From Curtobacterium sp. L6-1 (GTDB lineage: Bacteria; Actinomycetota; Actinomycetes; Actinomycetales; Microbacteriaceae), in assembly GCF_018885305.1 (NCBI RefSeq), contig NZ_CP076544.1, positions 744,001 through 808,000 on the forward strand: a stretch of DNA of 64,000 bases. The letters run 5' to 3'. The notes beneath the pieces were generated by a model. The model did no database searches. It was given only the letters and a program-made list of their open reading frames with translations, and was not told the origin of the DNA. Shown here piece after piece: positions 54,125 to 62,423 of the stretch; the stretch's first letter is position 1, and every line of letters starts with the position of its first letter. The position numbers were made by a program, and so were the translations under genes.

Positions 54125-54158
54125 AGGGGCGCCGGACCGACACCGGTCCGGCGCCCCT
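54125..54158 (+). terminator. Hairpin between rpsB and tsf
   Basis: 15-bp perfect stem AGGGGCGCCGGACCG with a 4-nt loop, 6 bp after rpsB. No U tract; probably a partial terminator (attenuator) or mRNA processing/stability element, since tsf has no obvious promoter of its own. Confidence 0.65.
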
Positions 54159-54209
54159 GCCTCGCTCCCCACTCTCCACACACGCACAGTCCAGAAAGGA
54201 CTCCAGTCA

Positions 54210-55037
54210 ATGGCAAACTTCACCGCTGCTGACGTGAAGAAGCTCCGCGAGGACCTCGGCGCCGGCATGATGGACGCCAAGAACGCCCTCGTCGAGGCTG
54301 ACGGCGACTACGACAAGGCCGTCGAACTGCTCCGCATCAAGGGTGCGAAGGCCGTCGCCAAGCGCGACGACCGCGCGACCTCCGAAGGTGTCGTCGTCGC
54401 GTCCGCCGACAACGGCGCCGCCACGGTCGTCGAGCTCGCCAGCGAGACCGACTTCGTCGCGAAGAACGAGAAGTTCACGACGCTCGCCGACAAGGTGCTC
54501 GGTGCGGTCGCCGCTGCCGGTGCCACCGACGTCGCCTCGGCGAACGCGGCCCCGCTCGACGGCAAGACCGTCCTCGAGGTCGTCAACGAGAGCGCCGCCG
54601 CACTCGGCGAGAAGCTCGAGGTCCGCACGGTCCGCCGTGTCGAGGGCTCGGCCTTCGAGATCTACCTGCACAAGACCAGCCAGGACCTGCCGCCGCAGAT
54701 CGCCGTCGTCGTCGCCTACGAGGGTGACAACGCCGCCGAGGCCCGCTCGATCGCGCAGCACGTCGCGTTCGCGAACCCGTCGTACCTGACGCGCGACGAG
54801 GTCCCGGCCGACGCCGTCGAGAAGGAGCGCGCGACCGTCGAGGCGATCACGCGCGAGGAGGGCAAGCCCGAGGCCGCCCTCCCGAAGATCGTCGAGGGTC
54901 GCGTCAACGCCTTCATCAAGGGCATCTCGCTCCTCGACCAGGACTACGCGAAGGACAACAAGATCTCCGTCGCGAAGGCCGCCGAGAACGCCGGCATCAC
55001 GATCCAGGGCTTCGCCCGCGTCAAGGTCGGCGCGTAA
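54210..55037 (+). CDS. tsf: Elongation factor Ts
   Basis: Nucleotide exchange factor for EF-Tu. 275 residues. N-terminal UBA-like domain ADVKKLREDLGAGMMDAKNALVEADGDYDKAVELLR, then the TDFVAKNEKF motif that contacts the EF-Tu P-loop, and the core with VAYEGDNAAEARSIAQHVAF. Ribosome site AGAAAGGA. Followed by a strong terminator, yet pyrH and frr continue the canonical order. Confidence 0.97.
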   Translation: MANFTAADVKKLREDLGAGMMDAKNALVEADGDYDKAVELLRIKGAKAVAKRDDRATSEGVVVASADNGAATVVELASETDFVAKNEKFTTLADKVLGAVAAAGATDVASANAAPLDGKTVLEVVNESAAALGEKLEVRTVRRVEGSAFEIYLHKTSQDLPPQIAVVVAYEGDNAAEARSIAQHVAFANPSYLTRDEVPADAVEKERATVEAITREEGKPEAALPKIVEGRVNAFIKGISLLDQDYAKDNKISVAKAAENAGITIQGFARVKVGA

Positions 55038-55048
55038 CGAACCCATGA

Positions 55049-55080
55049 CGGGGCCAGGAACCAACCGGTTCCTGGCCCCG
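55049..55080 (+). terminator. tsf terminator
   Basis: Perfect 14-bp stem CGGGGCCAGGAACC with a 4-nt loop, followed by TTGTCGT, 11 bp after tsf. Confidence 0.85.
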
Positions 55081-55142
55081 TTGTCGTGCGCCGCGGCGCA
55101 CCGAGTAGATTTCCACGAGACCACGACGAAGGGTGCCCTGAC

Positions 55143-55862
55143 ATGACCGACGAGAAGACCGGACGCCGACGAGTCCTGCTGAAGCTCTCCGGGGAGGCGT
55201 TCGGCGCCGGGTCCCTGGGCGTGAACCCCGAGGTGATCAGCACCATCGCGAAGGAGATCGCCCTCGCCGCGAAGGAGGTCGAGGTCGCGGTCGTGGTCGG
55301 CGGCGGCAACTTCTTCCGCGGGGCCGAGCTGTCCCAGAGCGGCATGGACCGTGGTCGCGCCGACTACATGGGCATGCTCGGCACCGTCATGAACGCCCTC
55401 GCGCTGCAGGACTTCCTCGAGCAGGCCGGGGCCGCCACGCGCGTGCAGTCCGCGATCGCGATGACCCAGGTCGCCGAGCCGTACATCCCGCGGCGTGCCG
55501 AGCGGCACCTCGAGAAGGGGCGCATCGTCATCTTCGGCGCCGGCGCGGGCCTGCCGTACTTCTCGACCGACACCGTCGCGGCGCAGCGCGCGCTCGAGAT
55601 CGGCGCGACCGAGGTCCTCGTCGCGAAGAACGGCGTCGACGGCGTCTACTCCGCCGACCCGAAGAAGGACCCGACCGCAGAGAAGCTCCACCACGTCACG
55701 TACCAGGACGCGCTGCTCAAGGGGCTGAAGGTCGTCGACGCCACCGCCTTCTCGCTCTGCATGGACAACGGCATGCCGATGCACGTGTTCGGCATGGAGG
55801 GCGAGGGCAACGTCCGCGCCGCGATCCAGGGCGAGCGCATCGGCACCGTCGTCAGCAACTGA
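55143..55862 (+). CDS. pyrH: UMP kinase
   Basis: Phosphorylates UMP to UDP. 239 residues, amino-acid-kinase fold. [12 protein letters not shown] at the start, [13 protein letters not shown], the UMP-site loop [34 protein letters not shown] [20 protein letters not shown] and [17 protein letters not shown]. The ATG at 55143 is chosen because the conserved region starts 11 residues later; the frame is open slightly further left. Confidence 0.97.
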   Translation: MTDEKTGRRRVLLKLSGEAFGAGSLGVNPEVISTIAKEIALAAKEVEVAVVVGGGNFFRGAELSQSGMDRGRADYMGMLGTVMNALALQDFLEQAGAATRVQSAIAMTQVAEPYIPRRAERHLEKGRIVIFGAGAGLPYFSTDTVAAQRALEIGATEVLVAKNGVDGVYSADPKKDPTAEKLHHVTYQDALLKGLKVVDATAFSLCMDNGMPMHVFGMEGEGNVRAAIQGERIGTVVSN

Positions 55863-55916
55863 CCGGCTCCGTGCCGCCGACTGACTAGACTCGACCCGTA
55901 CCGAAGGAGAACCACC

Positions 55917-56471
55917 GTGATCAGTGACGTCATGACCGAGGCGACCGAGAAGATGGCGAAGGCCGTCGACGTCGCCAAGGACGACTTCGCCACCGTCCGC
56001 ACCGGCCGCATCAACGCGGCGCTCTTCCAGAAGATCCCGGTCGAGTACTACGGTTCGCCGACCCCGCTCGCGCAGCTCGCGTCGCTCCAGACGCCGGAGG
56101 CACGCACCCTCATCGTGACGCCGTACGACAAGTCGGCGCTCAAGGAGATCGAGCGTGCGATCGCGACGTTCCCGAACCTCGGCGCCAGCCCGACGAACGA
56201 CGGCGAGATCGTCCGCGTGACGATCCCCGAGCTCTCGGCCGAGCGTCGCAAGGAGTTCGTGAAGATCGTCAAGGGCAAGGGTGAAGACCACAAGGTCGTC
56301 CTCCGCAACATCCGACGCAAGGCCAAGGACGACCTCGACGCGTTGAAGGGCGAGGTGTCCGACGACGACATCGCCCGCAGCGACAAGGAGCTCGACGCGC
56401 TGACGAAGAAGCACGTCGACCAGATCGACGAAGCCCTGAAGAAGAAGGAAGCCGAACTCCTCGAGGTCTGA
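55917..56471 (+). CDS. frr: Ribosome recycling factor
   Basis: Splits post-termination ribosomes together with EF-G. 184 residues, L-shaped tRNA mimic. [73 protein letters not shown] and the C-terminal helix-forming region are diagnostic. GTG start with an AAGGAG site; a TAGACT -10 lies about 30 nt upstream. The stop overlaps cdsA (TGATG). Confidence 0.97.
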   Translation: MISDVMTEATEKMAKAVDVAKDDFATVRTGRINAALFQKIPVEYYGSPTPLAQLASLQTPEARTLIVTPYDKSALKEIERAIATFPNLGASPTNDGEIVRVTIPELSAERRKEFVKIVKGKGEDHKVVLRNIRRKAKDDLDALKGEVSDDDIARSDKELDALTKKHVDQIDEALKKKEAELLEV

Positions 56472-57463
56472 TGCGCCGTCCGGACCAGGGCGGCGACCGC
56501 CCCACATCAGATGACCGCCGCACGACGGGGTTCCGCCAGGACTTCGATGCGCGGGCGAGGGCGGCCCGGAGTGACTTCGAGGCGCAGATCCGCCAACGCC
56601 GCGCCGAGTTCGGTGCACGCAACGAAGCACTGACGGCACGGACCGGACGCAACCTGCCGGCGGCCATCGCGATCGCCCTCGCGTTCGCGGTGGTCATGCT
56701 GGCGTCGCTGCTGCTGTTCAAGCCGTCCTTCATGGTCGTCGCGGCGTTCCTGCTCGGTGTCGGCGTCTACGAGCTGGCGAGCGCGATGCGCTTCGCCGGC
56801 CGTGACGTCCCGCGGGTGCCGAGCGTGGCGGTCGCCGTCGCCACGGTCCCCGCAGCCTTCCTCGGCGGTCAGGACTGGGCGCTCTTCACGCTGCTCGGCG
56901 GCGTGGTGTTCATCTCTGCCTGGCGCCTGGTCGAGGTCGCCGTCTCCCGCACCAGGCCGTCGGCCAGCAGCGTGGTGCGGGACCTCACCAACGGTCTGTT
57001 CGTCCAGGCGTACGTGACCCTGCTCGGCGCCTGCGTCGTCCTGCTGTCGGCACAGGACCGCGGCGAACTGTGGGTCGTCGCCTTCATCCTCGTGGTGGTC
57101 GCGGTCGACACCGGCGCGTACGCCACGGGGATCAACCTCGGCAAGCACCCGATGGCCCCGCGGATCAGTCCGAAGAAGACCTGGGAGGGGTTCGGCGGGT
57201 CGGTCGGCGCGAGCATCATCGTCGGCATCCTGGTGACCTGGCTCATGCTCGGGTTGCCCTGGTGGACGGGCATCATCCTCGGAGTGCTCATCTCCGGCTC
57301 GGCGACGCTCGGGGACCTGACCGAGTCGATGATCAAGCGCGACCTCGGCATCAAGGACATCTCGTCGTTCCTGCCCGGACACGGCGGCTTGCTCGACCGG
57401 ATCGACAGCATCCTGCCGTCGGCAGCGATCGCCTACCTGCTGTACCTCGTCGTCAACCACTGA
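56471..57463 (+). CDS. cdsA: Phosphatidate cytidylyltransferase
   Basis: Makes CDP-diacylglycerol for phospholipid synthesis. 330 residues with an 60-residue polar, partly helical N-terminal extension, then about eight membrane helices. The C-terminal signature is GSATLGDLTESMIKRDLGIKDISSFLPGHGGLLDRIDSILPSA, preceded by GKHPMAPRISPKKTWEGFGG. ATG starts in the frr stop codon, conserved frr-cdsA coupling. Confidence 0.95.
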   Translation: MRRPDQGGDRPTSDDRRTTGFRQDFDARARAARSDFEAQIRQRRAEFGARNEALTARTGRNLPAAIAIALAFAVVMLASLLLFKPSFMVVAAFLLGVGVYELASAMRFAGRDVPRVPSVAVAVATVPAAFLGGQDWALFTLLGGVVFISAWRLVEVAVSRTRPSASSVVRDLTNGLFVQAYVTLLGACVVLLSAQDRGELWVVAFILVVVAVDTGAYATGINLGKHPMAPRISPKKTWEGFGGSVGASIIVGILVTWLMLGLPWWTGIILGVLISGSATLGDLTESMIKRDLGIKDISSFLPGHGGLLDRIDSILPSAAIAYLLYLVVNH

Positions 57464-57506
57464 CCGGGGCTCCGCGCGTCCAGGAAGTGCTCCGGGAGAC
57501 ACCTGG

Positions 57507-57512
57507 CACAAT
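57507..57512 (+). promoter_or_regulatory. -10 hexamer of the DivIVA-domain gene (leaderless)
   Basis: CACAAT, 6 nt before the GTG at 57519. Confidence 0.4.
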
Positions 57513-57518
57513 GGCGCC

Positions 57519-58067
57519 GTGCCTTCGACGTTCCCGACTGCCCCCCGCTCGGTCCTCGGCTACGACGCTGACGAGGTCGAGCGTTTCCTCGAGGACGCTC
57601 GGCGTGCCTACACCGCCAACGACAGCGCCCCGGGGATCGAAGCCGCCAAGATCCGTGCGACCGCGTTCTCGATGCGCAAGGGCGGCTACTCCACCCAGCA
57701 CGTCGACGCCGCGCTCGAGCGTCTCGAGGACGCCTTCGCCGCCCGTGAGCGCGAGCGGGAGATCGCCGACGTCGGGCAGAAGGCCTGGTACGCGGAGGCC
57801 CGCGGCAAGGCATCCGACGTCGTCGCCCGGCTGGGGCGCCCGGACGGGCAGCGGTTCCAGCGTGTCAGCTTCCTCACGACCGGCTACCACCCGAAGGACG
57901 TCGACGCGTTCTCCCGCCGCCTGCACGGCTACTTCAAGGACGGGAAGCCCCTCAGCCTGACCGAGGTGCGCTCGATCGTCTTCCGCCCGAAGCACGGCGG
58001 TTACCGCGAGGCGCAGGTCGACGCGCTGCTCGACGCCGTCGTCGAGGTCATGCTCGCGGTGCGCTAG
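57519..58067 (+). CDS. DivIVA-domain repeat protein
   Basis: 182 residues containing two copies of a DivIVA-like unit: GYDADEVERFLEDARRAY...IRATAFSMRKGGYSTQHVDAALERLEDAF (about 15-73) and GYHPKDVDAFSRRLHGYF...IRSIVF-type RPKHGGYREAQVDALLDAVVEVM (about 123-178). Each unit has the GYxxxxVDxxL signature that in DivIVA binds curved membrane. Homologues lie downstream of cdsA in related actinobacteria; function unknown, presumably envelope or division related. Confidence 0.82.
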   Translation: MPSTFPTAPRSVLGYDADEVERFLEDARRAYTANDSAPGIEAAKIRATAFSMRKGGYSTQHVDAALERLEDAFAAREREREIADVGQKAWYAEARGKASDVVARLGRPDGQRFQRVSFLTTGYHPKDVDAFSRRLHGYFKDGKPLSLTEVRSIVFRPKHGGYREAQVDALLDAVVEVMLAVR

Positions 58068-58123
58068 GGCGACACCGCGCGAATCACCGTCCCCAGGTGC
58101 TTCGCTTTCCGTGATCGTTCCGT

Positions 58124-58129
58124 TATCCT
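58124..58129 (+). promoter_or_regulatory. -10 element of the secreted lysozyme-fold gene
   Basis: TATCCT, 10 nt before the ATG at 58140. Confidence 0.45.
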
Positions 58130-58139
58130 GGTCGAACTC

Positions 58140-59117
58140 ATGGGCAGGCACACGGCAGACACTCGATCCGACCGCGGAACCCGCGAGCTGCACGATCACG
58201 CGATCGTCAGCGAGCGCCGAGCGGCGATGATCCGCAACCGCACGGCGGCGACCCCGGTCGTCCGCCCGACCTCGGCACCGCAGACGGAGCAGCACCACGC
58301 GCCCGTCGTCGCACCGGTGTCCGTGGCCGCCAACCGCGTCTCCGACGCCGCAGCCGCGCGCGCCGCTGCCGCTCCGACCGCCACCCGCGTGGTCCGTCGT
58401 GCCCGCGCCCGTTCGGTCGCCCCGACGAAGCCGACGACCCCGCGGTCGTTCAACGGCTTCATCCGCCAGCGCTCGACGATCCCCGCGCTGTCCTTCTTCG
58501 CCGTGTCGGCCTTCGTCGGCGGGTCGCTCTTCAACCCCATGCAGACCGACGCCGCCTCGGCCGCGCCGGTGCTCGCCCCGGCGCCGATCTCGACCCCGCA
58601 GCAGTTCTCCGCACACGGCACGTACGGCGACTTCGACGCGGCACGCGACGGGTTCGACGTGACGAAGCCTGCGCCGAAGCCCACGCCGACGCCAACGCCG
58701 ACGCCCATGGCGACCGCCGAGGCCGACGCTGACGCCGCCACCACCGACACTACGACGACCGAGACGGCCGCGCCGCAGCAGGCCGCGCCGGCCGTGCCCG
58801 CGGTCGCGACGCCCGATCCGGGCAGTGCACAGGCCATCGCCCAGCAGATGGTCGCCGCGCGCGGGTGGGGCAACGACCAGTTCAGCTGCCTCGTCTCCCT
58901 CTGGAACAAGGAGTCCGGCTGGCGGGTGAACGCCTACAACCCGAGCGGTGCGTACGGCATCCCGCAGTCGCTCCCGGGCAGCAAGATGGCCTCGGTCGGC
59001 GCCGACTGGCAGACCAACCCGGCCACGCAGATCACCTGGGGCCTGAACTACATCACGGGCGTGTACGGCACCCCCTGCGGCGCCTGGGCGCACAGCGTCT
59101 CCTACAACTGGTACTGA
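58140..59117 (+). CDS. Secreted or membrane-anchored transglycosylase-like protein
   Basis: 325 residues. A long basic/Ala-rich N-terminal region (1-100), one hydrophobic segment (about 108-128, STIPALSFFAVSAFVGGSLF) ending in an AxA-like site (TDAASAAPV), a Pro-Thr repeat (KPTPTPTPTP) and Ala/Thr-rich linker, then a C-terminal lysozyme-like domain (about 225-325): FSCLVSLWNKESGWRVNAYNPSGAYGIPQSLPGSKM with the Glu of KESGW as likely catalytic acid. Two Cys may pair. The cytoplasmic extension is unusually long for a signal peptide. Confidence 0.85.
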   Translation: MGRHTADTRSDRGTRELHDHAIVSERRAAMIRNRTAATPVVRPTSAPQTEQHHAPVVAPVSVAANRVSDAAAARAAAAPTATRVVRRARARSVAPTKPTTPRSFNGFIRQRSTIPALSFFAVSAFVGGSLFNPMQTDAASAAPVLAPAPISTPQQFSAHGTYGDFDAARDGFDVTKPAPKPTPTPTPTPMATAEADADAATTDTTTTETAAPQQAAPAVPAVATPDPGSAQAIAQQMVAARGWGNDQFSCLVSLWNKESGWRVNAYNPSGAYGIPQSLPGSKMASVGADWQTNPATQITWGLNYITGVYGTPCGAWAHSVSYNWY

Positions 59118-59129
59118 TCGGCGGTCGCG

Positions 59130-59435
59130 GTGCCGCGGAGCAACAGGCCGCGGCGTCCGCGCGGCCGTGGACACGAAGAATCGACGGAGGACGCCGGCCT
59201 CGATCGCCTGATGGGCGGATGGCGCCGGACGGAGTTCCGCCGGGGTCGTGAGTGGTCGGTGCAACCGGTCTCGGCTGCGTCCGCGCAGAAGGAGTACCGT
59301 TGCCCCGGGTGCACGCTGACCATCGAGCCGGGGACCGCCCACGTCGTGGTCTGGCGCGCTGACGGGGTGCTCGGTGACGCCGCCGACCTCGCGGCGCGTC
59401 GGCACTGGCACCACCACTGCTGGAGCATCGAATGA
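59130..59435 (+). CDS. Small zinc-ribbon-like protein of unknown function
   Basis: 101 residues: Arg/Gly-rich N-terminus, then RCPGCTLTIEPGTAHVVVWRAD and RRHWHHHCWSIE. CxxC plus HxxHHC-type ligands suggest one bound zinc. The GTG start follows the transglycosylase gene by 12 bp, and its stop overlaps the hydrolase ATG (ATGA). This small protein paired with an alpha/beta hydrolase recurs in actinobacteria but has no known role. Confidence 0.75.
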   Translation: MPRSNRPRRPRGRGHEESTEDAGLDRLMGGWRRTEFRRGREWSVQPVSAASAQKEYRCPGCTLTIEPGTAHVVVWRADGVLGDAADLAARRHWHHHCWSIE

Positions 59436-60205
59436 ACGACGACGCGACCGCGTCCGAGCAGACCGCGGCAGACGCCGAGATCCGGTCGGGAACCGTGCTG
59501 CCCGCACGCCGCACGGACATCGAGCTGGTCACCGACGACCACCTGACGCTCGTGGGGGAGCTGGCCGAACCGCTCGACCGCCCCGCGCGGGGGATCCTGG
59601 TCACGCTGCACCCCCTGCCGACCGCGCACGGTTTCATGGACTCGCACGTGCTCAAGAAGGCGGCTGCACGGTTGCCGGAGCTCGCCGACATCGCCGTGCT
59701 GCGCTTCAACTTCCGCTCGGTCACCTCGCCCCGGGGCACGTCGGAAGGCTCGTTCGGTGACGGCGTGTCCGAGGGCTTCGACCTGCGCGCCGCCGTGCAC
59801 GAGGTCGTCGACCGCGGCCTGCCGACGCCCTGGCTGGTCGGCTGGTCCTTCGGGACCGAGGTGATCCTCAAGCACGCCCGCGAACACGTCGATGCCGGGC
59901 ACGTCGCGGGCGTCGTCCTCCTGTCCCCGCCGCTGCACCGGACGTCCGACGACGAACTGCGTCGGTGGGCGGACGTCGGTGTCCCGGTCGTCGCACTCGT
60001 CCCCGAGCACGACGACTTCCTGCAGCCGGAGGAGGCCGCACGACGGTTCGCGATCGCTCCCACCGTGCGGGTCGTCCCGGTTGCGGGCGCGAAGCACCTG
60101 TGGGTGGGGGAGAAGTACGTGCGGATCGTCCTCGACGCCCTGGCCGACCTCGTCGTGCCGGGCACCGCACCCCTGCCCACGACCTGGTCCGACCCCTCCG
60201 CCTGA
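59432..60205 (+). CDS. Alpha/beta hydrolase
   Basis: 257 residues. Fold markers: LVTLHPLPTAHGFMDSHVLKK (oxyanion region after strand 3), VLRFNFRSVTSPRGTSEGSF, WLVGWSFGTEVILKHA (nucleophile elbow GWSFG), VVALVPEHDDFLQPEEA (acidic residue) and AGAKHLWVGE (catalytic His). The RFNFRGVGxSxG-like block is typical of the YcfP/KANL3-like small hydrolases. Substrate unknown. Coupled to the zinc-ribbon gene. Confidence 0.88.
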   Translation: MNDDATASEQTAADAEIRSGTVLPARRTDIELVTDDHLTLVGELAEPLDRPARGILVTLHPLPTAHGFMDSHVLKKAAARLPELADIAVLRFNFRSVTSPRGTSEGSFGDGVSEGFDLRAAVHEVVDRGLPTPWLVGWSFGTEVILKHAREHVDAGHVAGVVLLSPPLHRTSDDELRRWADVGVPVVALVPEHDDFLQPEEAARRFAIAPTVRVVPVAGAKHLWVGEKYVRIVLDALADLVVPGTAPLPTTWSDPSA

Positions 60206-60212
60206 CCAGGCC

Positions 60213-60269
60213 GGACCGCGCCGCCGGGGCCGGACCGCGCCGCCGGGGCCGGACCGCGCCGCCGGGGCC
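60213..60269. repeat. 19-bp tandem repeat, three copies
   Basis: Three exact head-to-tail copies of a 19-bp unit (GGACCGCGCCGCCGGGGCC) just after the hydrolase stop, trailing into a partial GGGGCCGG. Confidence 0.9.
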
Positions 60270-60305
60270 GGGGCCGGACGACGACAACCGCGCCACGGAA
60301 CGAGA

Positions 60306-60338
60306 CGGGCGCGGCCGGACGGTGTCCGACCGCGCCCG
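60306..60338. terminator. Bidirectional terminator
   Basis: 15-bp stem CGGGCGCGGCCGGAC with one mismatch and a 3-nt loop, between the convergent hydrolase and coiled-coil genes. Confidence 0.7.
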
Positions 60339-60360
60339 TGGCACGTGTGCTGGTGCGGCA

Positions 60361-62217
60361 TCAGCGCCCGCCGTCGGCCTGCCCTGCGACCGCGTCCTCG
60401 TCGTGGGATCCGGCGGCCGTCCCGGGAGCGCCCTGCTCGTCGATCACCCCGGCCGCGTGGCTGAGCACCCCGCGCAGGTTCTCGAGGTAGCCGGCCACGG
60501 CCTCCCGTTCGGTCCGGATGGCCGCGAGCCGGTCCTCCGCCTCGGCGAGGAGGGCAGCGGTCCGCTCCTCGGCGTCGGCGACCAGGCGGTGCGCACGTCC
60601 CTGGGCGTCGCGGACGAGGTCGGCGGCCTGCTCCTGGGCGGTCCGCTCGTGCTCCCGCGCCAGGTCGGCGGTCTCGCGCTCGAGTCGGTCAGCCGTCTCG
60701 CGGGCCGTCGCTGCCCGACGCGTCGCCTCGGCGAGCTGCAGGTTCGCCTCGTCCAGGTACTTCTGCGTCTCGGTGACCGTCGCGCGGTGTCGCTCCAGGT
60801 ACTCCTGCTCGGCGTCGTCGCGGCGCGCGGCCAGTTCGGTCTCGAGTGCGGCCCGTGCCTCGTCGCGTTCGCGCTCGAGGGTCGCGTGGGCCTCGTCGCG
60901 TTCCTGAGCGAGTCCGGCGCGTGCGGTGTCGATCTCCTGACGCAGCGCGGCGCGCTCGGCGAACAGGCCGTCGAGCTCCGCGGTCCGGCGGTCCGCGATC
61001 TCGGTGTCGACCTCGGCGTGCTCGCGCTCACGGCGGGCGGCGAGCTCGTTCTCGTGCTCCCGCGCGGCGCGGTCGGCCGCAGCCTCGGCCGCTTCGCGCT
61101 CGCGCTCGATGCGGGCGAGGTGCTCCGCGGTCTCCCGCTCGATGCGGTCGGTGGTCTCCTGCACGCGGCGGGCGTTCTCGGCGGCGGTCTGCTCGGTGTC
61201 CACGCGGAGCTGTGCGCGGGCCGCCTCGACCTCCTGCTCGAGGGCGGTGCGTGCCCCGGCGAGTTCGCGGTCCCAGCCAGCACGGGCCTCCGCGAGCTCC
61301 TCGTCGACGGTGCGGCGGCGGTCGTCGAGCTCGGCGGCGAGGTCGGCGCGGCGCCGGTCCACCTCGGCTGCGAGGTCGGCGCGGCCGGTCTCGAGCTCGA
61401 GCTCGAGCGCCCGGCGGGCCTCGCCGTGCTCGCGGTCCCACGCCGTGCGGGCCTCGGTCAGCGTCCGGTCGAGCGACTCGCGGCGCGTCGACTCCTCGCG
61501 GTCGAGGTCCTCGAGGCGTCGTGCCTGGTCGGCCTCGAACACGCTCCGGCGGTGCTCGGTCTCGCGGTCGAGGTCGGCGGCGGCACGGCGGGCCTCGGCG
61601 GACTCGCGCTGCGCGACCTCCCGGAGCTCGGCGACCTCGTGCTCGACCTGCGCCCGGAGCGCCGTGGTCTCGCGGATGGCGACCGAGCGGACCTCGGCGG
61701 CCTCGGTGACCGCGGCCCCACGGACGGCGGCGGCCTCGTTGCGGGCGTCGTGCACGAGGACACCGGCCTCGGAACGGGCACGCTCGACGGTGTCGGCAGC
61801 CTCGGCACGGGCCCGGGACAGCTCGTCCGTGGCGCGGGTGCGGGCGTCCTCGAGCGTGTCGTGGGCTTCGTCGCGGGCCTCGCGGAGCGTGCGCTCGGCC
61901 TCGGCACGGCTGGAGGCACGGAGGCGCTGGGCGTCGATGTCGGCCTGGCTGATCAGTCGGGTGGACTGCTCCTCGGCCACGCGGAGGGTGGACTCGAGTC
62001 GGGTGCCGAGCCCGCTGTAGGTCGGGGTGCCGGCCTCGTCGAGCTCGCCCTGCAGGTCTGACACGCGGGACTGCAGGAGGCGGATCTCCTTCGCCGCCTC
62101 GGCGCGGTCGGTGTTCGACTTGATGAGCTCGCGGCGGAGGTCGTTCAGAGCACGGTCGACCTCGTCCTTGCGGTAGCCCCGCAGTTCGGTCCCGAACTCT
62201 GCCTCGTCGTTCGCCAC
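60361..62217 (-). CDS. DivIVA-type coiled-coil protein
   Basis: 618 residues. N-terminal DivIVA-like segment EFGTELRGYRKDEVDRALNDLRREL, then an almost uninterrupted coiled coil (about 30-590) very rich in Glu, Arg and Ala, and a short acidic/Gly C-terminus. It resembles the long actinobacterial cytoskeletal or polarity proteins (Scy/FilP/Wag31-like), so a role in cell pole or envelope organisation is inferred. GTG at 62217 is preceded by AGGGAG; an in-frame ATG at 62265 lies only 2 nt after the -10 and cannot be used from that promoter. Confidence 0.88.
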   Translation of the reverse strand: MANDEAEFGTELRGYRKDEVDRALNDLRRELIKSNTDRAEAAKEIRLLQSRVSDLQGELDEAGTPTYSGLGTRLESTLRVAEEQSTRLISQADIDAQRLRASSRAEAERTLREARDEAHDTLEDARTRATDELSRARAEAADTVERARSEAGVLVHDARNEAAAVRGAAVTEAAEVRSVAIRETTALRAQVEHEVAELREVAQRESAEARRAAADLDRETEHRRSVFEADQARRLEDLDREESTRRESLDRTLTEARTAWDREHGEARRALELELETGRADLAAEVDRRRADLAAELDDRRRTVDEELAEARAGWDRELAGARTALEQEVEAARAQLRVDTEQTAAENARRVQETTDRIERETAEHLARIEREREAAEAAADRAAREHENELAARREREHAEVDTEIADRRTAELDGLFAERAALRQEIDTARAGLAQERDEAHATLERERDEARAALETELAARRDDAEQEYLERHRATVTETQKYLDEANLQLAEATRRAATARETADRLERETADLAREHERTAQEQAADLVRDAQGRAHRLVADAEERTAALLAEAEDRLAAIRTEREAVAGYLENLRGVLSHAAGVIDEQGAPGTAAGSHDEDAVAGQADGGR

Positions 62218-62267
62218 GCGTCGCTCCCTGCGGTCGTCCCGGACCGCCCCGTGCAGCCCGGACACCG

Positions 62268-62273
62268 ATTGTA
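62268..62273 (-). promoter_or_regulatory. -10 element of the coiled-coil gene
   Basis: Consensus-like TACAAT on the minus strand, giving a leader of about 44 nt. It decides between the GTG at 62217 and the upstream ATG at 62265. Confidence 0.6.
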
Positions 62274-62423
62274 GTGGTGCCGCACCTGCGGGCCCTGAGG
62301 CCGCTGGACCGTTCCGGAGGGCGGCGGAGGGCTCCGGGGATGCGCCTCCCAGCTGTCCTGGGTAACCTGGGCCGTTGTTTCGCGCGCCGATCCCCCCACC
62401 CCGGCGCGGAGGGAGAGAGTTCC

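Noticed and set aside
60213..60269. CRISPR-like array
   Set aside because: Units are adjacent with no spacers, only 19 bp, and there are no cas genes.
62218..62265. ATG at 62265 as the coiled-coil gene start
   Set aside because: It lies 2 nt after the TACAAT hexamer, before transcription can begin; the GTG at 62217 has a good ribosome site.
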